A stretch of 64,000 nt of DNA from Aegilops tauschii subsp. strangulata (lineage: Eukaryota > Streptophyta > Magnoliopsida > Poales > Poaceae): assembly GCF_002575655.3 (NCBI RefSeq), contig NC_053037.3, positions 144,533,207 to 144,597,206 on the forward strand, in the 5' to 3' direction. The stretch's first letter is position 1, and each line of letters starts with the position of its first letter. The translations under genes and the position numbers were made by a program. The notes beneath the pieces are model-generated. The model had not been told where the DNA came from. It saw nothing but the letters and a program-made list of their open reading frames with translations, and ran no database searches. Below are positions 34,701 to 45,040 of this stretch, in pieces.

Positions 34701-37643
34701 AGTCTCTGTTTGCGTCGGTGCGGAGGACCACCAACATCCCCTAACTTACTCTTTTCCTTCCTATTTTCTGATATTGCCTTATGAAGTCAAAACCACAAGA
34801 AGATGAATAAAATTAGCTCTGCATAACTGGTTGATGCATGATACAGACGAACACTACTTTGATGTAAGGCAAGCGCAGGATAGGAGGATGGAATATATAC
34901 AAAAAAAGACACCGTTTCATATTCACACGTACGATAGGAGGATGGAATATGTATGAAAAAATAGTAAGCGGAAGGCATTTCAACAAAATTAGAAGAAATG
35001 AAAGCTAGGCACCATATGAACATGCAACCAATATCACTCTATCAGGTAAAAAGTGTCTCGTCGTAAGTGCCATTTCAAGAAATTAGAAGCAGTACAAGCT
35101 AGAAGACAATGCAAGATGCAACCTACATCACAGTCCCAAGTTAAATGTGTCTTATGGGTAAGTGATCGTTGCAGGTATAAGTTGTAAGCTACGCAGATGC
35201 AATTCAACATAATCAGAAGCAATACAAACTAGACATCATACGGAAAACGCAACCACGTATAACAGTTCCAAGTAAGAGCAAGCACCTGTGATGGTGGAGT
35301 AGGGGAGATGTGCTCATCATGTACACGTATGTTCTAGAAACAGGAACACGTGTCATATTCACAGGCATTATGTGTAAAGTAAGCAGATGCAATTCAAGTT
35401 AGAAGCAATACAAGCTAGACATCATACGCAACATGCAACCACATATAATAGTGTCAAGTTAGAGCAAGCACCTGTGATGGTGGAGTAGGGGAGATGTGCT
35501 CATCATCTACACAGCTACGTTGACTGTCCAGACTTGTGTTGTCTTGCAAATCTTGTTGGGAGGATGGCGGAGTAGAATCTGTAGAGACCCCCTGTTTGAG
35601 TTGCTCCGAAGGACCACCATCATCCACTGCCGGACTAATTTCCTTCAGCTGTAATGATTTTGCATTGTGAAGTCAAACCGATAAGAAAAAGGAATAAAAT
35701 TCGCTCTTCAGAACTCATTCATGCATGATACTGACGAACACTACTCGGATGAAAGGCAAACACATGATGCGAGGATGGAATATGTATGAAAAACAGGATG
35801 GTGTGACATATTCACACCTATGATGTGGTAACTAAGCAGAAGGCATTTCAACAAATTAGAAGCACTACAAGCTAGACACCATATGAAAGATGCAACCAAT
35901 ATCACTCTGCCAAGTTCAAACTGTATGGCGTTTCAACAAATTAGAAGCAGTACATGCTAGAAATCATATGCAAGACACAACCAATATCACAGTGGCGACT
36001 TAAAGGTGCCTTATCATAAGTGACTGATGCGGGATATGCAAGAATAGTAATCTGATGTAGAAACAGGAACACATGTCATATTCACAGGCATTATGTGTAA
36101 AGTAAGCAGACGCAATTCAACAAAGTTAGAAGCAATACAAGCTAGACATCATACGCAACATGCAACCACATATAATAGTGCTAAGTTAGAGCAAACACCT
36201 GTGATGGTGGAGTAGGGAGATGTGCTCATCATCTACACAGCTACGTTGACTGTCTAACCTTGCGTTGTCTTGCGAATCTTGTTGGGAGGATGGTGGAGTA
36301 GAATCTGCAGAGAACCTCCGTTTTAGTTGCTCGGAAGGACCACCATCATCCAATGCCTTTCCAATTTCATTCAGCTTTATTGATTTTGCATTGTGAGGTC
36401 ATACCGACAAGAAAAAGGAATATCATTCGCTCTTCAGAACTCATTCATGCATGATACTGACGAACACTACTCTGATGAAAGGCAAAGTCATGATACGAGG
36501 ATGGAATATGTACGAAAAAATGGACGGCTTGACATATTCACACCTATGATGTGGTAACTAAGAAGAAGGCACTTCAACAAATTAGAAACACTGCAAGACA
36601 CCATATGGAAGGTGCAATCAATATCACTCTGCCAAGTTAAAACTGTCTCGTCATAGGTGGCGTTCATCAAACTAGAAGCAATACATGCTAGAAATCATAT
36701 TCAAGACGCAAACCAATATCACACTGCCAACTTAAAGGTGTCCCATCATAAGTGACTGATGCAGGATACACAAGAAGAGTAGTTTCATGTAAGAACATGG
36801 TGTGATAGACAGATATAGTATGTACCAAAAACAGGAAAGCGTGTCATATTCACATGTATCATGTGTAAGCTAAGCAGATGTAGTTTACAGTACTTAGGAG
36901 CAATATGAGCTAGACACCATATGCAACATGCAACCAGATATCACACTGCCAAGTTAGAGCAAGCACCTTGGATGGTGGAGTAGGGGAGCGGAGACTTGGA
37001 CCTTGTAATGCACTATCAGTACAAGGAGAATCGGTACAGATGCTCTGTTTACGTTGCTGCAGAGGACCACCATCATCGCCTTCCTTACTCTTTTCCTTCC
37101 TCTTTCTTGATTTTGCCTTGTCAAGTCAAACCCACAAGAAAAAGGAATAAAATTTGCTCTTCAGAACTCATTGATGCATGATACTGACGAACACTACTTT
37201 CATGTAAGGCAGCCGCATGATAGGAGGATGGAATATGTATGAAAAACAGGACGGCGTGACATATTGACATGTGTGATTTATAAAGTGTAAACTAAGCACA
37301 AGGTGCTTGAACTTGTTAGAATCGATGCAAGCTAGAAACCATATGAAAGATGAAACCAATATCACTCTGCCAAATTAAAAGGGTGCCCTAACAAATGTAT
37401 TTGACCAAATTAGAAGCAATACATGGCAACATGCTAGAAGTCATTAAATATAGCAATGAGTAAATGGCGGCTCCCACCCACCTCCTCCCCGGCGACACCA
37501 ACCACCTCCGGCGATCTCCTCAACTGGCCATCTTTCTCTAGTTTCTCTGCAGCTGATCTCTTCGGCGTGTTGTGATCTACACGCTCATACCCATCTTTCA
37601 TGGGTTCCAATGATGGATCCACCCTTGGCTTGGACTTCTCCAA
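31778..37643 (-). pseudogene. TNPA-like transposase gene (Transposase_24 type) of the CACTA element
   Basis: Minus strand. A likely first exon starts near 37643 (MEKSKPRVDPSLEPMKDG). Repeated small exons follow at 34620-37115, then an exon ending near 33705. The conserved exons come next: 33574-33372 (HARIHPTWIQYRNEKDNT with a TAG before FNTFLDHLS), 33270-33055 (MRFKLDPKDDATKQACTHVF, then HWSNPKYQ), 32985-32881 (KNKTNRSKVKFQQTTGSRSY), 32807-32701 and the tail ending at 31778. This exon series matches plant En/Spm-type Transposase_24 proteins, which bind subterminal repeats. The in-frame TAG near 33390 suggests decay. Exon limits are by eye from GT-AG sites. Confidence 0.72.
34095..37375 (-). 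repeat. Tandem exon-intron array in the CACTA gene
   Basis: An intron phrase beginning atgcatgatac recurs at about 34095, 34831, 35720, 36446 and 37172, so spacing is about 726-736 bp, with one longer interval of 889. Each unit also carries an exon (near 34620, 35470, 36200 and 36965) that encodes GGP, a charged middle and SPTPPSQ or SPTPPSK before a GT donor. A partial exon copy near 35287-35325 explains the longer interval. The copy near 36200 lacks one G and is frameshifted. Confidence 0.85.
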
Positions 37644-37959
37644 GGGTTTGGTTTTTGCAGATAAGGTTTTTCAATCTACTGGTTTTTCTCTACTCACCCA
37701 CAACTGCTGTTATTCTCCGGCGACGGCAGATGAACCAGTAAACCCTCATACAGTCGTACTCCCCTCCGTGTGGGAAACAACTGCCGAGTCTTCCCTGCCT
37801 CCGTGTCGTCCCCTTCCTAGGCCTCGCCGTCATCCACCGCCGTGGTGCTCTCGGCGCGGCGTGGTCAATGTGGTCAACGACCGACTTCCATCGGAAGAGT
37901 ACTATGCGTGGAGACGCTGACAGCTGGGTCCACGGCCGCAGCAAGGAAGTGCCTCCTTA

Positions 37960-38185
37960 TTACGCGCAAAATAATTATTCCTCCACCTGACAGCGGGACC
38001 CACCAGACGGGCCACCGTATTTCACAAAAAAACGTTTCCCCCCTGATTGCTGGCACCCACCAGCTACACCTTCGCACGCAAGGAAGTGCGTCCTGGCAAA
38101 AAAAAACAAAACGATTCGCCCCCCTGACTGCTGGGACCCACCCGCTACATCTTCGCACGCAAGGAAGTGCCTGACAGTCGGGACC
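37960..38185. repeat. Direct repeats in the right CACTA arm
   Basis: Three diverged copies of a unit of roughly 90 bp with tgacagcgggacccaccag and cttcgcacgcaaggaagtgc. They lie just outside the start of the transposase gene. Confidence 0.7.
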
Positions 38186-38448
38186 CACCTAGTCGAAGCG
38201 TATGTAGCGTTGTCATTCTGGTCGCGAACGTGTACGTACATATATACTAGTGGATGTAGAGGCGCGCACGTGTCGTAGTAGAGGCGCACACGTAGCATGT
38301 ACACGTACGTACAACGGCCAGGGTGCAAGAAAGAAAATACGGCCACGTATGTGTACATACGGGCGGGGTCTCGAACGCCTACTCGTGCATATGTACGGCG
38401 AGGGCTCGTTGACATGGCTGGGTCGGAACGGAGAAACAGCGTCGCCGT

Positions 38449-38535
38449 CGTGTTCATGGGGAGGCAACGGAATGCATCGTGTTCATGGGGAGGCAACGGA
38501 ATGCGTCGTGTTCATCGGGAGGCAACGGAACGCGT
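38449..38535. repeat. 29-bp tandem repeat, right CACTA arm
   Basis: Three copies of a unit built on gttcatggggaggcaacgga, with single-base changes (catgg to catcg in the third). Confidence 0.8.
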
Positions 38536-38689
38536 GGGAGCCAACGGGCTGGGTCGGAACAGAATGCGTGGCCGTGTTCATCGGGAGGGCTTGGACGGAA
38601 CAGGCGATGGAAACGAGGCATGGTGTACCGCAGAACGGAGGAAACGGCCTTGTGTTCGACCGGCCACGTTCGAAACGGGATCCTGTTCA

Positions 38690-38932
38690 TCGGGAGGGGT
38701 CTGGCGTACCGCAAAACGGACGAAACGGACCTCCTACAGTCGAAACGGGGGTTCTGTTGATTGGGAGGGGTGTGGCGTACCGCAAAACGGATGCAACGGA
38801 CCTCCTACGGTCGAAACGGGGGTCCTGTTGATCGGGAGGGGTGTGGCGTACCGCAAAACGGACGAAACGGACCTCCTACGGTCGAAACGGGGGTCCTGTT
38901 CATCGGGAGGGGTGTGGCGTACCGCAAAACGG
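38690..38932. repeat. 71-bp subterminal tandem array, right CACTA end
   Basis: Three full copies and one partial copy of a 71-bp unit with gtgtggcgtaccgcaaaacg and cctcctacggtcgaaacggg. A more diverged copy lies upstream near 38580-38690. Frames run through the array in several phases, as expected from a repeat whose length is not a multiple of three, so they are not genes. Confidence 0.9.
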
Positions 38933-39009
38933 GACTCCAAGGGATACTGTTTATCTCCACCGTCGACCTCCTTCAGCCTCCACGGGCTACCGTCGACCTC
39001 CTCCAGCCT

Positions 39010-39430
39010 CCACGGGCTCCTGTTCATCCAGCCTCCACCGCGCGCTACTCCACCGGCTACTGTTCAACCACCCCTCCACCGTCTACTGTTCATCCAGCCC
39101 TCCACACAACGGGGTCCTATTCAACCACCCCTCCATGGGCACCCCTCCACCGTCTACTGTTCATCCAGCCCTCCACACCACGGGGTCTTGTTCATCCAGA
39201 GGCAACGCCACCGCTCTCTGTTCATCCAACCCCTCCCCGCAGCGCTCACTGTTCATCCTAGAGGCAGCATCGATCGGCTTCAGTTAGCAGCAGTAGCGAA
39301 GGAATCGCTCGATCGGGTTCAGTTAACAGCCATCGATCGATCGCTCGGGTTCAGTAACGCATAGCCTGCAGTGCAATCGCTCGGGTTCAGTTAGAGCCCA
39401 ACGCCTCGCTCGGGTTCAGTTAGAGCCAAC
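39010..39430. repeat. CTGTTCATCCA and TCGGGTTCAGT repeats
   Basis: About eight copies of ctgttcatccagccctcca or variants at 39010-39260 are followed by five copies of cgctcgggttcagttag at 39305-39430. They form the inner part of the right subterminal region. Confidence 0.75.
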
Positions 39431-39770
39431 GCCTCGCACACACGCGCGTATGTGTACGAGAGAAACGCGCATCGCTCGGCCCCCGACCTCCCACCATAAC
39501 CGGGAACTCCCCGAAATTTTCCTCGCCCTCGCTTCTACCACGGTTTTTGCCGTCATGGACGGCCCAAGGAATGTCATGCAGCTGCGTCTCCGGCCCGCCC
39601 AGGACGAAAAGCCCATTTTCTGTCATGATTTTTTGTCATAGAAGTAGGAGCCCACCACATCTATGATGATACCGGGTTTTGTCACAATTATCGTCATAGA
39701 AGTGTCATATGTATGACAGATTTTTTTTCGTTCGGCCCAAAATGTCACGGGTGTGTCTTTTTTTGTAGTG
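39431..39770. other. Right terminal region of the CACTA element
   Basis: No gene. It holds gtcatagaagt motifs near 39636 and 39702, also present in the left end, and ends in the inverted terminal repeat. Confidence 0.7.
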
Positions 39771-39773
39771 AAG

Positions 39774-40289
39774 TTGGCTGGCTAGCTGCTATGCTGGAGA
39801 GGTGGCAGGGTCTTCACGAAGATCTGCATGCCACCACGCAGGTGCTTGCTAGGCTGGAAGGCCGGCCACTGTGCTGGAGCAGTGACGGGGTGGCGGAGTC
39901 TTGCCGCGGTCTTGCTGATGTCCCCGACAAGGATCTTGTCGGGGCCTCGCAGATGTCCTCGACAAGGGTCTTGCTAGGAACCGCTCCTCGTGGCCTTCAC
40001 AAAGATCTGCACGCCACTACGCGCGCGCCCCTGGGTCTTGGCCTTAACATTGTCGATGGTGTCAGAGCTCTCAACCACAAGGGTGGTGCCTTTGTTAGTG
40101 ATCTGCAAATCGTCCCGGCAAGGATCTTGCCGGGGTCTCGCTCCTCTGGTCTCTGGCTCGGCTGCTTCTCTTCGCCTTGTATCTTGTTTTTATCCTTGAT
40201 TGACCTCTTCAAGCCTTGCCGTGCGTGGGGCTATGACTGCCCGTGCACAAGTATGGGGTGCTAAAGGGCCAAACTTTAGTACACCGACA
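39774..40289 (-). mobile_element. 3' LTR of element C, inner part
   Basis: Continues the LTR broken at 30062 and ends ACACCGACA. The next bases, ggagcccccgggcctggg, read on the minus strand as a polypurine tract. The TGTCGG/CCGACA termini form a 6-bp inverted repeat. Confidence 0.82.
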
Positions 40290-40687
40290 GGAGCCCCCGG
40301 GCCTGGGCCACACACGAGCTTGAAGCGTCGTTGGGCCAGGCCCAAACAGTGCGCGGGCACGCGTGTCAGGGAATAACTGTCATAATCTTCTCGCCTGTCG
40401 TGCTCGCAGCAGCCCGTGAATAGCCTTTATTCATGGGATGGTAATCGCCGTTTCGTGCTTCCCACTATGCCTACCTTTCTCGCCACATACACCGCATGCA
40501 TGGCACTGGGTAGGTGGCGGACGCACGGGATATGGGAAGGTGTGCCATGGCAGATACCCAAGCGCCTTCGATTGGCGCGGGGAGGGCGGTCGACGACCTC
40601 GCTCGTTTCCAATGGCGTTAATGAGCCAGACTCGAAAGGGCCCTTCAGAGAAGGTATAGCGCCAGCCCCCAGCCCTTCCTGCTTGGC

Positions 40688-40694
40688 TATAAAA
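40688..40694 (+). promoter_or_regulatory. TATA box of the antisense ORF in element C
   Basis: TATAAAA in gcttggctataaaaggg, 76 nt before the ATG at 40764. It is a textbook plant TATA box at a fitting distance. It reads opposite to pol and lies within the element interior, not in the LTR. Confidence 0.65.
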
Positions 40695-40763
40695 GGGAAA
40701 TCGAAAGGAGGAGGAGGGGCATCCTTTCGTGTCTTCTCTTCTTCTTGTTCTTCACCCACCACC

Positions 40764-41390
40764 ATGCTGAGAGGGCGTGGCCGCGGTCGCCCCTGTGCAG
40801 AGGCGACCAGATCTTCCTCTCGCCAGAGAGCCGCGGCGGTTTAGGAAGAGCCAGATGCTCAGGACGGAGGCGCTGGACGGGATCGCGGTCGGTGAGGTGG
40901 TCGAGGTGGAGGTGGACACGGAAGGGGAGCACCTGCGGCGCCGCCGTCTCCTCCCGCTTCGTCATGTGGCCATGTCGGAGACACGGTGCTGGAGTTCATC
41001 TGGTAGCTGCACGAGCCGCCGTGTAGCCGTCTTTGCCTTCCCGAGCCGTTCATGAGGGTGCTGGAGGTTGACCAGCCGTCGAGGTTGAGGCTTCTCATGA
41101 AGGGATGTTGCAATGGTGATATGTGGGTGAACGTGGAGTTCCCCGTCCCTCATGTAATGCTTCTTCATCACAGTTGGAAAACCTTCGCACGCGCCCACTG
41201 CTTGATGAAGGGGCACATCCTTCGCTTCAAATTAGTGGAGGCCGACCTCCTCTCTTTCAAGGTCTTCGGGCGCTCGGGAATCCGGTTAGGGTGCTGCGCG
41301 GAGAGCTCGACCAACGACGAAAGCTCCTCCTCGAGCGATAGCAACGAGGAGGAGGCCGGTGGGGAGGACGACGGGGACGGGTCCGACTAG
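40764..41390 (+). pseudogene. Antisense AT-hook/B3-like ORF of element C
   Basis: A single frame of 208 codons with three stops (40842, 40893, 41004) and no frameshift. The start MLRGRGRGRPCAEAT holds an AT-hook core (GRGRP). The second half reads LEFIW, LCLPEPFMRVLEV, MWVNVEFP, HHSWKTFARAHCLMKGHILR and FKVFGRSG. That is the strand order of a plant B3 domain: the start strand, the LP.F..L segment, the W-V-V strand and the GW..F...H.L..GD.L.F...F.V.IF end. A Ser-rich then acidic tail closes it (SSSSSDSNEEEAGGEDDGDG). The role is unknown; DNA binding is inferred. Confidence 0.72.
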
Positions 41391-42614
41391 ATGTCGGGCG
41401 CCTCGTCGCCAGGTGACGCCGGCAGCACCACCATCCGCATATGGCCTTCCCCCCGGTAGAGCGATTTGCCGGGGGTAGTTCTTGGCGGTGGCTCCTCAAG
41501 CCAGCTCCTTGAACTTCTCGGGGCTGTCGCTTCTTGCGGCTGGTGCTGGAAGGCCGGAGCAGACGAAGAAGGCGGGTGGCGGGCCGTCAAGTAGGAGTAC
41601 GATGGCATCGATGCCTTCGTCGCGTATTGCCGGCCCGCTGCCTCATCTTTCGGCTTCTCTCCCGGCACCGTCATCACCAGCCTTCTTCTGGACGGCTGCT
41701 GGGATGTTTTCTTGGTGTCTTCTGCCGCGTGTACCTCACCTAGGCACTCTTTTTGCCATCCCGCTATCTTGATCCGCTTCCTGAGGAGAGGGACAAGAAA
41801 GGGATTACGGGCATCTTATCTTTTTTTAGATCTTAAGCCCGCAGGCACTTGCCGAATTTAAACTTTGTAACCCCTTGCTCATGCTTACATTTCATATGAA
41901 TTGTACTTCTTAATCAACGTATTAATGAAAAAGGGTGATTGCCGGGTTCTTTTGTGCGTGAGCGAGGCTGACACCAAGGAATGAGTCCTTGTTATTATTT
42001 TTTAAGTAAACAACCCCACCCGGCAACAGGCCTTGCCGTCCTCCCGCTTTATACCATGATGCACTCACGCCCTTGGCGGAGGCAGGGGCAGAGTAGGATT
42101 AGGCCCTTCACCCATCCCCTTTCCACCGCAACTACAACCAAATCCCGGCCCAAAAGGGATTTTGGGCACAGGGAAGAGGGAGCACGGTGGCATGAGATAA
42201 AGCGAAGTGTCATACGTTCAAGTTTCACACGGAAGTACGTAGCTGGGGAAAAAGACTTATCTGAATATGCTGCCCCCGGCAGCCTTGGCTTGTCAGGGCC
42301 GGGGTGTCAGTTCATGTCCTTTCCTTCAAAAAGTTCCGCTGAAGCGCCCGTGCAGCCTGCGAACCAAAGAGGACTGGAAGGGACAAAAATACATGCACAC
42401 TCGACCTCTATGCTAGGGGTTAGTTGCCGCTAAGCACTATCAGCCCTACCAGAGAGAGACTCAACCTAACATGCATGCTAATTCTTTAGGCGCCAGCGCT
42501 TCGTTTATTCATCTGTTGCTCAGGGTCTGCGCCTGGCTTTGTACAAAGGGTCACATGCCTTGCCGGCAAGGCTTGTACAAAAGGTGGTCTGCTCGGGGGC
42601 TCGGCAACTGCGCC
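41391..42614. other. Spacer between convergent genes of element C
   Basis: The GC-rich first part has open frames by composition; the rest is plain. No domain is recognised. A poly(A)-signal-like aatgaaaaa lies near 41924, after the antisense ORF. The end of pol is at 42615. Confidence 0.5.
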
Positions 42615-43837
42615 TTATGGGTAAAACTTACAAAGATGTTCGATGTTCTAGGAGTTGCTCACTGGGATACCATCTTCGGTCTTTAGGCGCACTGCGCCGG
42701 GCCTGGTGACTCGTATTACCCGATAAGGGCCTTGCCACTTTGGTGTCAACTTGTTGGAATTCTTGGCCGACTGAACGTGCCGAAGAACAAGGTCGCCTTC
42801 CTCAAAGCTTCGGGCATAAACCCTGCGGCTATGGTAGCGGCGCAAGGCTTGCTGGTAGCACGCAGCTCGCACAGCAGCCTCAAGACGATCTTCCTCAAGG
42901 AGCATAGCGTCATCTTGCCGCAACTGCTCTTGCTCAAGGTCATCGTAAGCGACCACTCGAGGTGACCCGTATGTGAGGTCCGTGGGGAGAACTAATTCTG
43001 CCCCATACACGAGGGAGAAGGGTGTCTGGCCGGTGGCTCGATTTGGCATTGTTCTAATTGACCAAGGAACCGCTGGCAACTCGTCAATCCAGCGTGTTCC
43101 GCACTTGTGTAGCCTGTCAAAAGTCCTCATCCTGAGGCCCCGCAACACTTCAACATTTGCACTTTCTGCTTGGCCGTTGCTTCGTGGATGTGCAATAGAA
43201 GCAAAACATATCTTGCGGCCGAGGTCTTGTACGTATTGCATGAAGGTGCGGCTTGTGAACTGCGTGCCGTTGTCGGTGACGGCTCTGTTTGGAACAACAA
43301 AATGGCAAATTAGTCCCTTGAAGAACTTGACGGCTGATTGTGCTGTCACCTTTCTCACCGGTTCCACTTCTGGCCACTTTGTGAACTTGTCGATCGCAAC
43401 GTACAGGTACTCAAAGCCCCCGACAGCACGGGGAAAGGGGCCCAGTATGTGAGCCCCTAGACTGAAAATGGCCAGGAAAGAGGGATCGTGTGAAGAGCTT
43501 GAGCTGGTTGATGGAGTTTCTTTGAATGGAACTGACATGCTTCACACTTGGTTACTAGTGCAGTTGCATCCTGGAGAGCAGTGGGCCAAAAGAAACCTTG
43601 CTGGCAAGGGCTCTTGATCCTATGCGAGAGCCACATATGCCTCCATGTATCTCTGCCAACAGCTCCAGTCTGTCCTCCCGGGGAATGCACTTCAATTTCA
43701 CACCGTTTGGTCTTTTCCTGTACAGGACATCGTCCACAAACTGGTACATGGCAGACCGACGGGCTACTTTCTCCGCTTCTTCCTGTTCCTAAGGGAGTTC
43801 CCCTGGTTGGAGGAACTGAACGGTGTGTCGCGCCCAT
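42615..43837 (-). pseudogene. Integrase of element C
   Basis: An N-terminal part with the zinc-binding CEACQFHSKKLHQPAQ is followed after a frameshift near 43450 by the core: AVTDNGTQFTSRTF (second Asp), HPRSNGQAESANVEV (Glu) and TPFSLVYGAELVLP. The C-terminal part ends VRLKTEDGIPVSNS, then TAG where related elements have Trp, then NIEHL and a natural TAA at 42617-42615. It lies left of the RNase H region and converges on the antisense ORF. Confidence 0.83.
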
Positions 43838-44069
43838 GCCGGAGCCTGAGGCTCGACGGCAAGGACTAGAGGCATGTCTTCTGCCGTGGGAGCGGTTGTC
43901 TCTACGGCAAAGGCTTGAGGCCCTGCCAGAGCCTGTCGCTCCCCAGCAAGCTTGGCATCCCCGGCAACATCCTTGCCGGCAGCTCCTGGGAGCTCGGCGG
44001 GAAAGTACTTGCCGGGGCCTGATTTTCTTTGCTTATTCTGTCCTGCCGATGGTTCAACGGATGGCTGAG

Positions 44070-45022
44070 TCAATTGGAGCACAAAGGTCCCTGGTTCCAC
44101 AGACTGAGGGCAGCACGTTTTGACAGGTCGTCAGCAATGCTGTTCTCTGCTCGAGGAACATGATCTGCTTGTAGGCCATCAAAACGCTCTTCCAACTTCC
44201 TCACTTTAGCTACATAAGCTTCCATCAGCGGGCTATGATAATCCTTGTTCATCTACTTCACTACGAGTTGTGAATCCCCACGGACGATCAACTTTCTGAT
44301 CCCATGGTCTGCCACGATCCTGAGACCGGCAAGCATCCCCTCATACTCCATGGTGTTGTTCGTCGATCTCTCCTGGGGAAAATGCATTTGGACTACGTAC
44401 TTGAGGTGCTCTCCGGTGGGCGCGACAAGCAGCACGCCAGCACCGGTGCCTTGTAGCGAGAAAGCCCCATCAAAGTACATAATCCAGTTGCAACTTGTTT
44501 CCTTGCCAGGGAGAGTGGTCTCTTGAATTTCTTCGTCAGGCGTTGAGGTCCATTCTGCAATGAACTCCACCAAAACCCTGCTCTGGATTGTCGAAGTGCT
44601 TTCAAAACTGAGACCAAAGCTTGACAGTTCCAACGCCCATTCCACAATCCTTCCAGTTGCATCTGGGTTATGCAAGATCCGTTGCAATGGGAAGCGAGTG
44701 ATGACGGTGATCGATGTGCTTGAAAATAATGACGCAGCTTCCTCGAGGCCATAAGGAGGCCGAAGAGCAGCTTCTGCATACCAGAGTATCTTGATCTAGC
44801 CCCCTGCAAGAGGGAGCTGACAAAGTAAATTGGGCGCTGCACCATCTTCTTCCTCGGTACCACTTTGTTTGCTTGTGCAGATCCTGCCTTGCTGGTGCCA
44901 GACTTTGTCGGGGCTCTTGCCTTGCCGATGCCAGACTCCGCCGGGGGTGTTGCCTTGCCGGCACCAGAACCTGCCGGGGGGAGCTCTGGCTCGTCATCTG
45001 ACAGTCTTGCCACTGCTACCAC
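44070..45022 (-). pseudogene. Dual RNase H region of element C
   Basis: The Gypsy-type RNase H is near 44680-44860 (PIYFVSSLLQGARSRYSGMQ, MASRKLRHYFQ). The archaeal-type RNase H reads WIMYFDGAFSLQGTG, NNTMEYEGMLAGL, IVRGDSQLVVK, then a TAG and ENSIADDLSKRA. A spacer repeating the peptide ESG(I/T)-KA..P lies between RT and RNase H (near 44880-44990) and contains tandem copies of gacttcgccggggc-like sequence. Confidence 0.8.
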
Positions 45023-45040
45023 TTCTTTGTCAACTTCCCT

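Larger units (their letters stand above)
30063..39770 (-). mobile_element. Complete CACTA DNA transposon (9.7 kb)
   Basis: The 13-bp terminal inverted repeats are CACTACAAAAAAA and TTTTTTTGTAGTG, and a 3-bp target duplication AAG flanks them (30060-30062 and 39771-39773). Both are diagnostic of the CACTA (En/Spm) superfamily. Inside are subterminal repeat arrays at both ends and one minus-strand multi-exon gene of the Transposase_24 (TNPA-like) type. I find no TNPD/Transposase_21-type catalytic gene, so the element is probably non-autonomous. Subterminal phrases such as gtcatagaagtg, catgaca and gatgata recur at both ends. Confidence 0.93.

Noticed and set aside
38250..39364. Plus-strand frames of up to 355 codons in the right CACTA arm
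   Set aside because: They run through tandem repeats of 29 and 71 bp and are open in several phases; the products are repeat translations.
40290..40687. Plus-strand frame starting at 40416 as an N-terminal extension of the element C antisense ORF
   Set aside because: The TATA box at 40688 and the AT-hook start at 40764 fit a later start better; the extension has no protein-like character.
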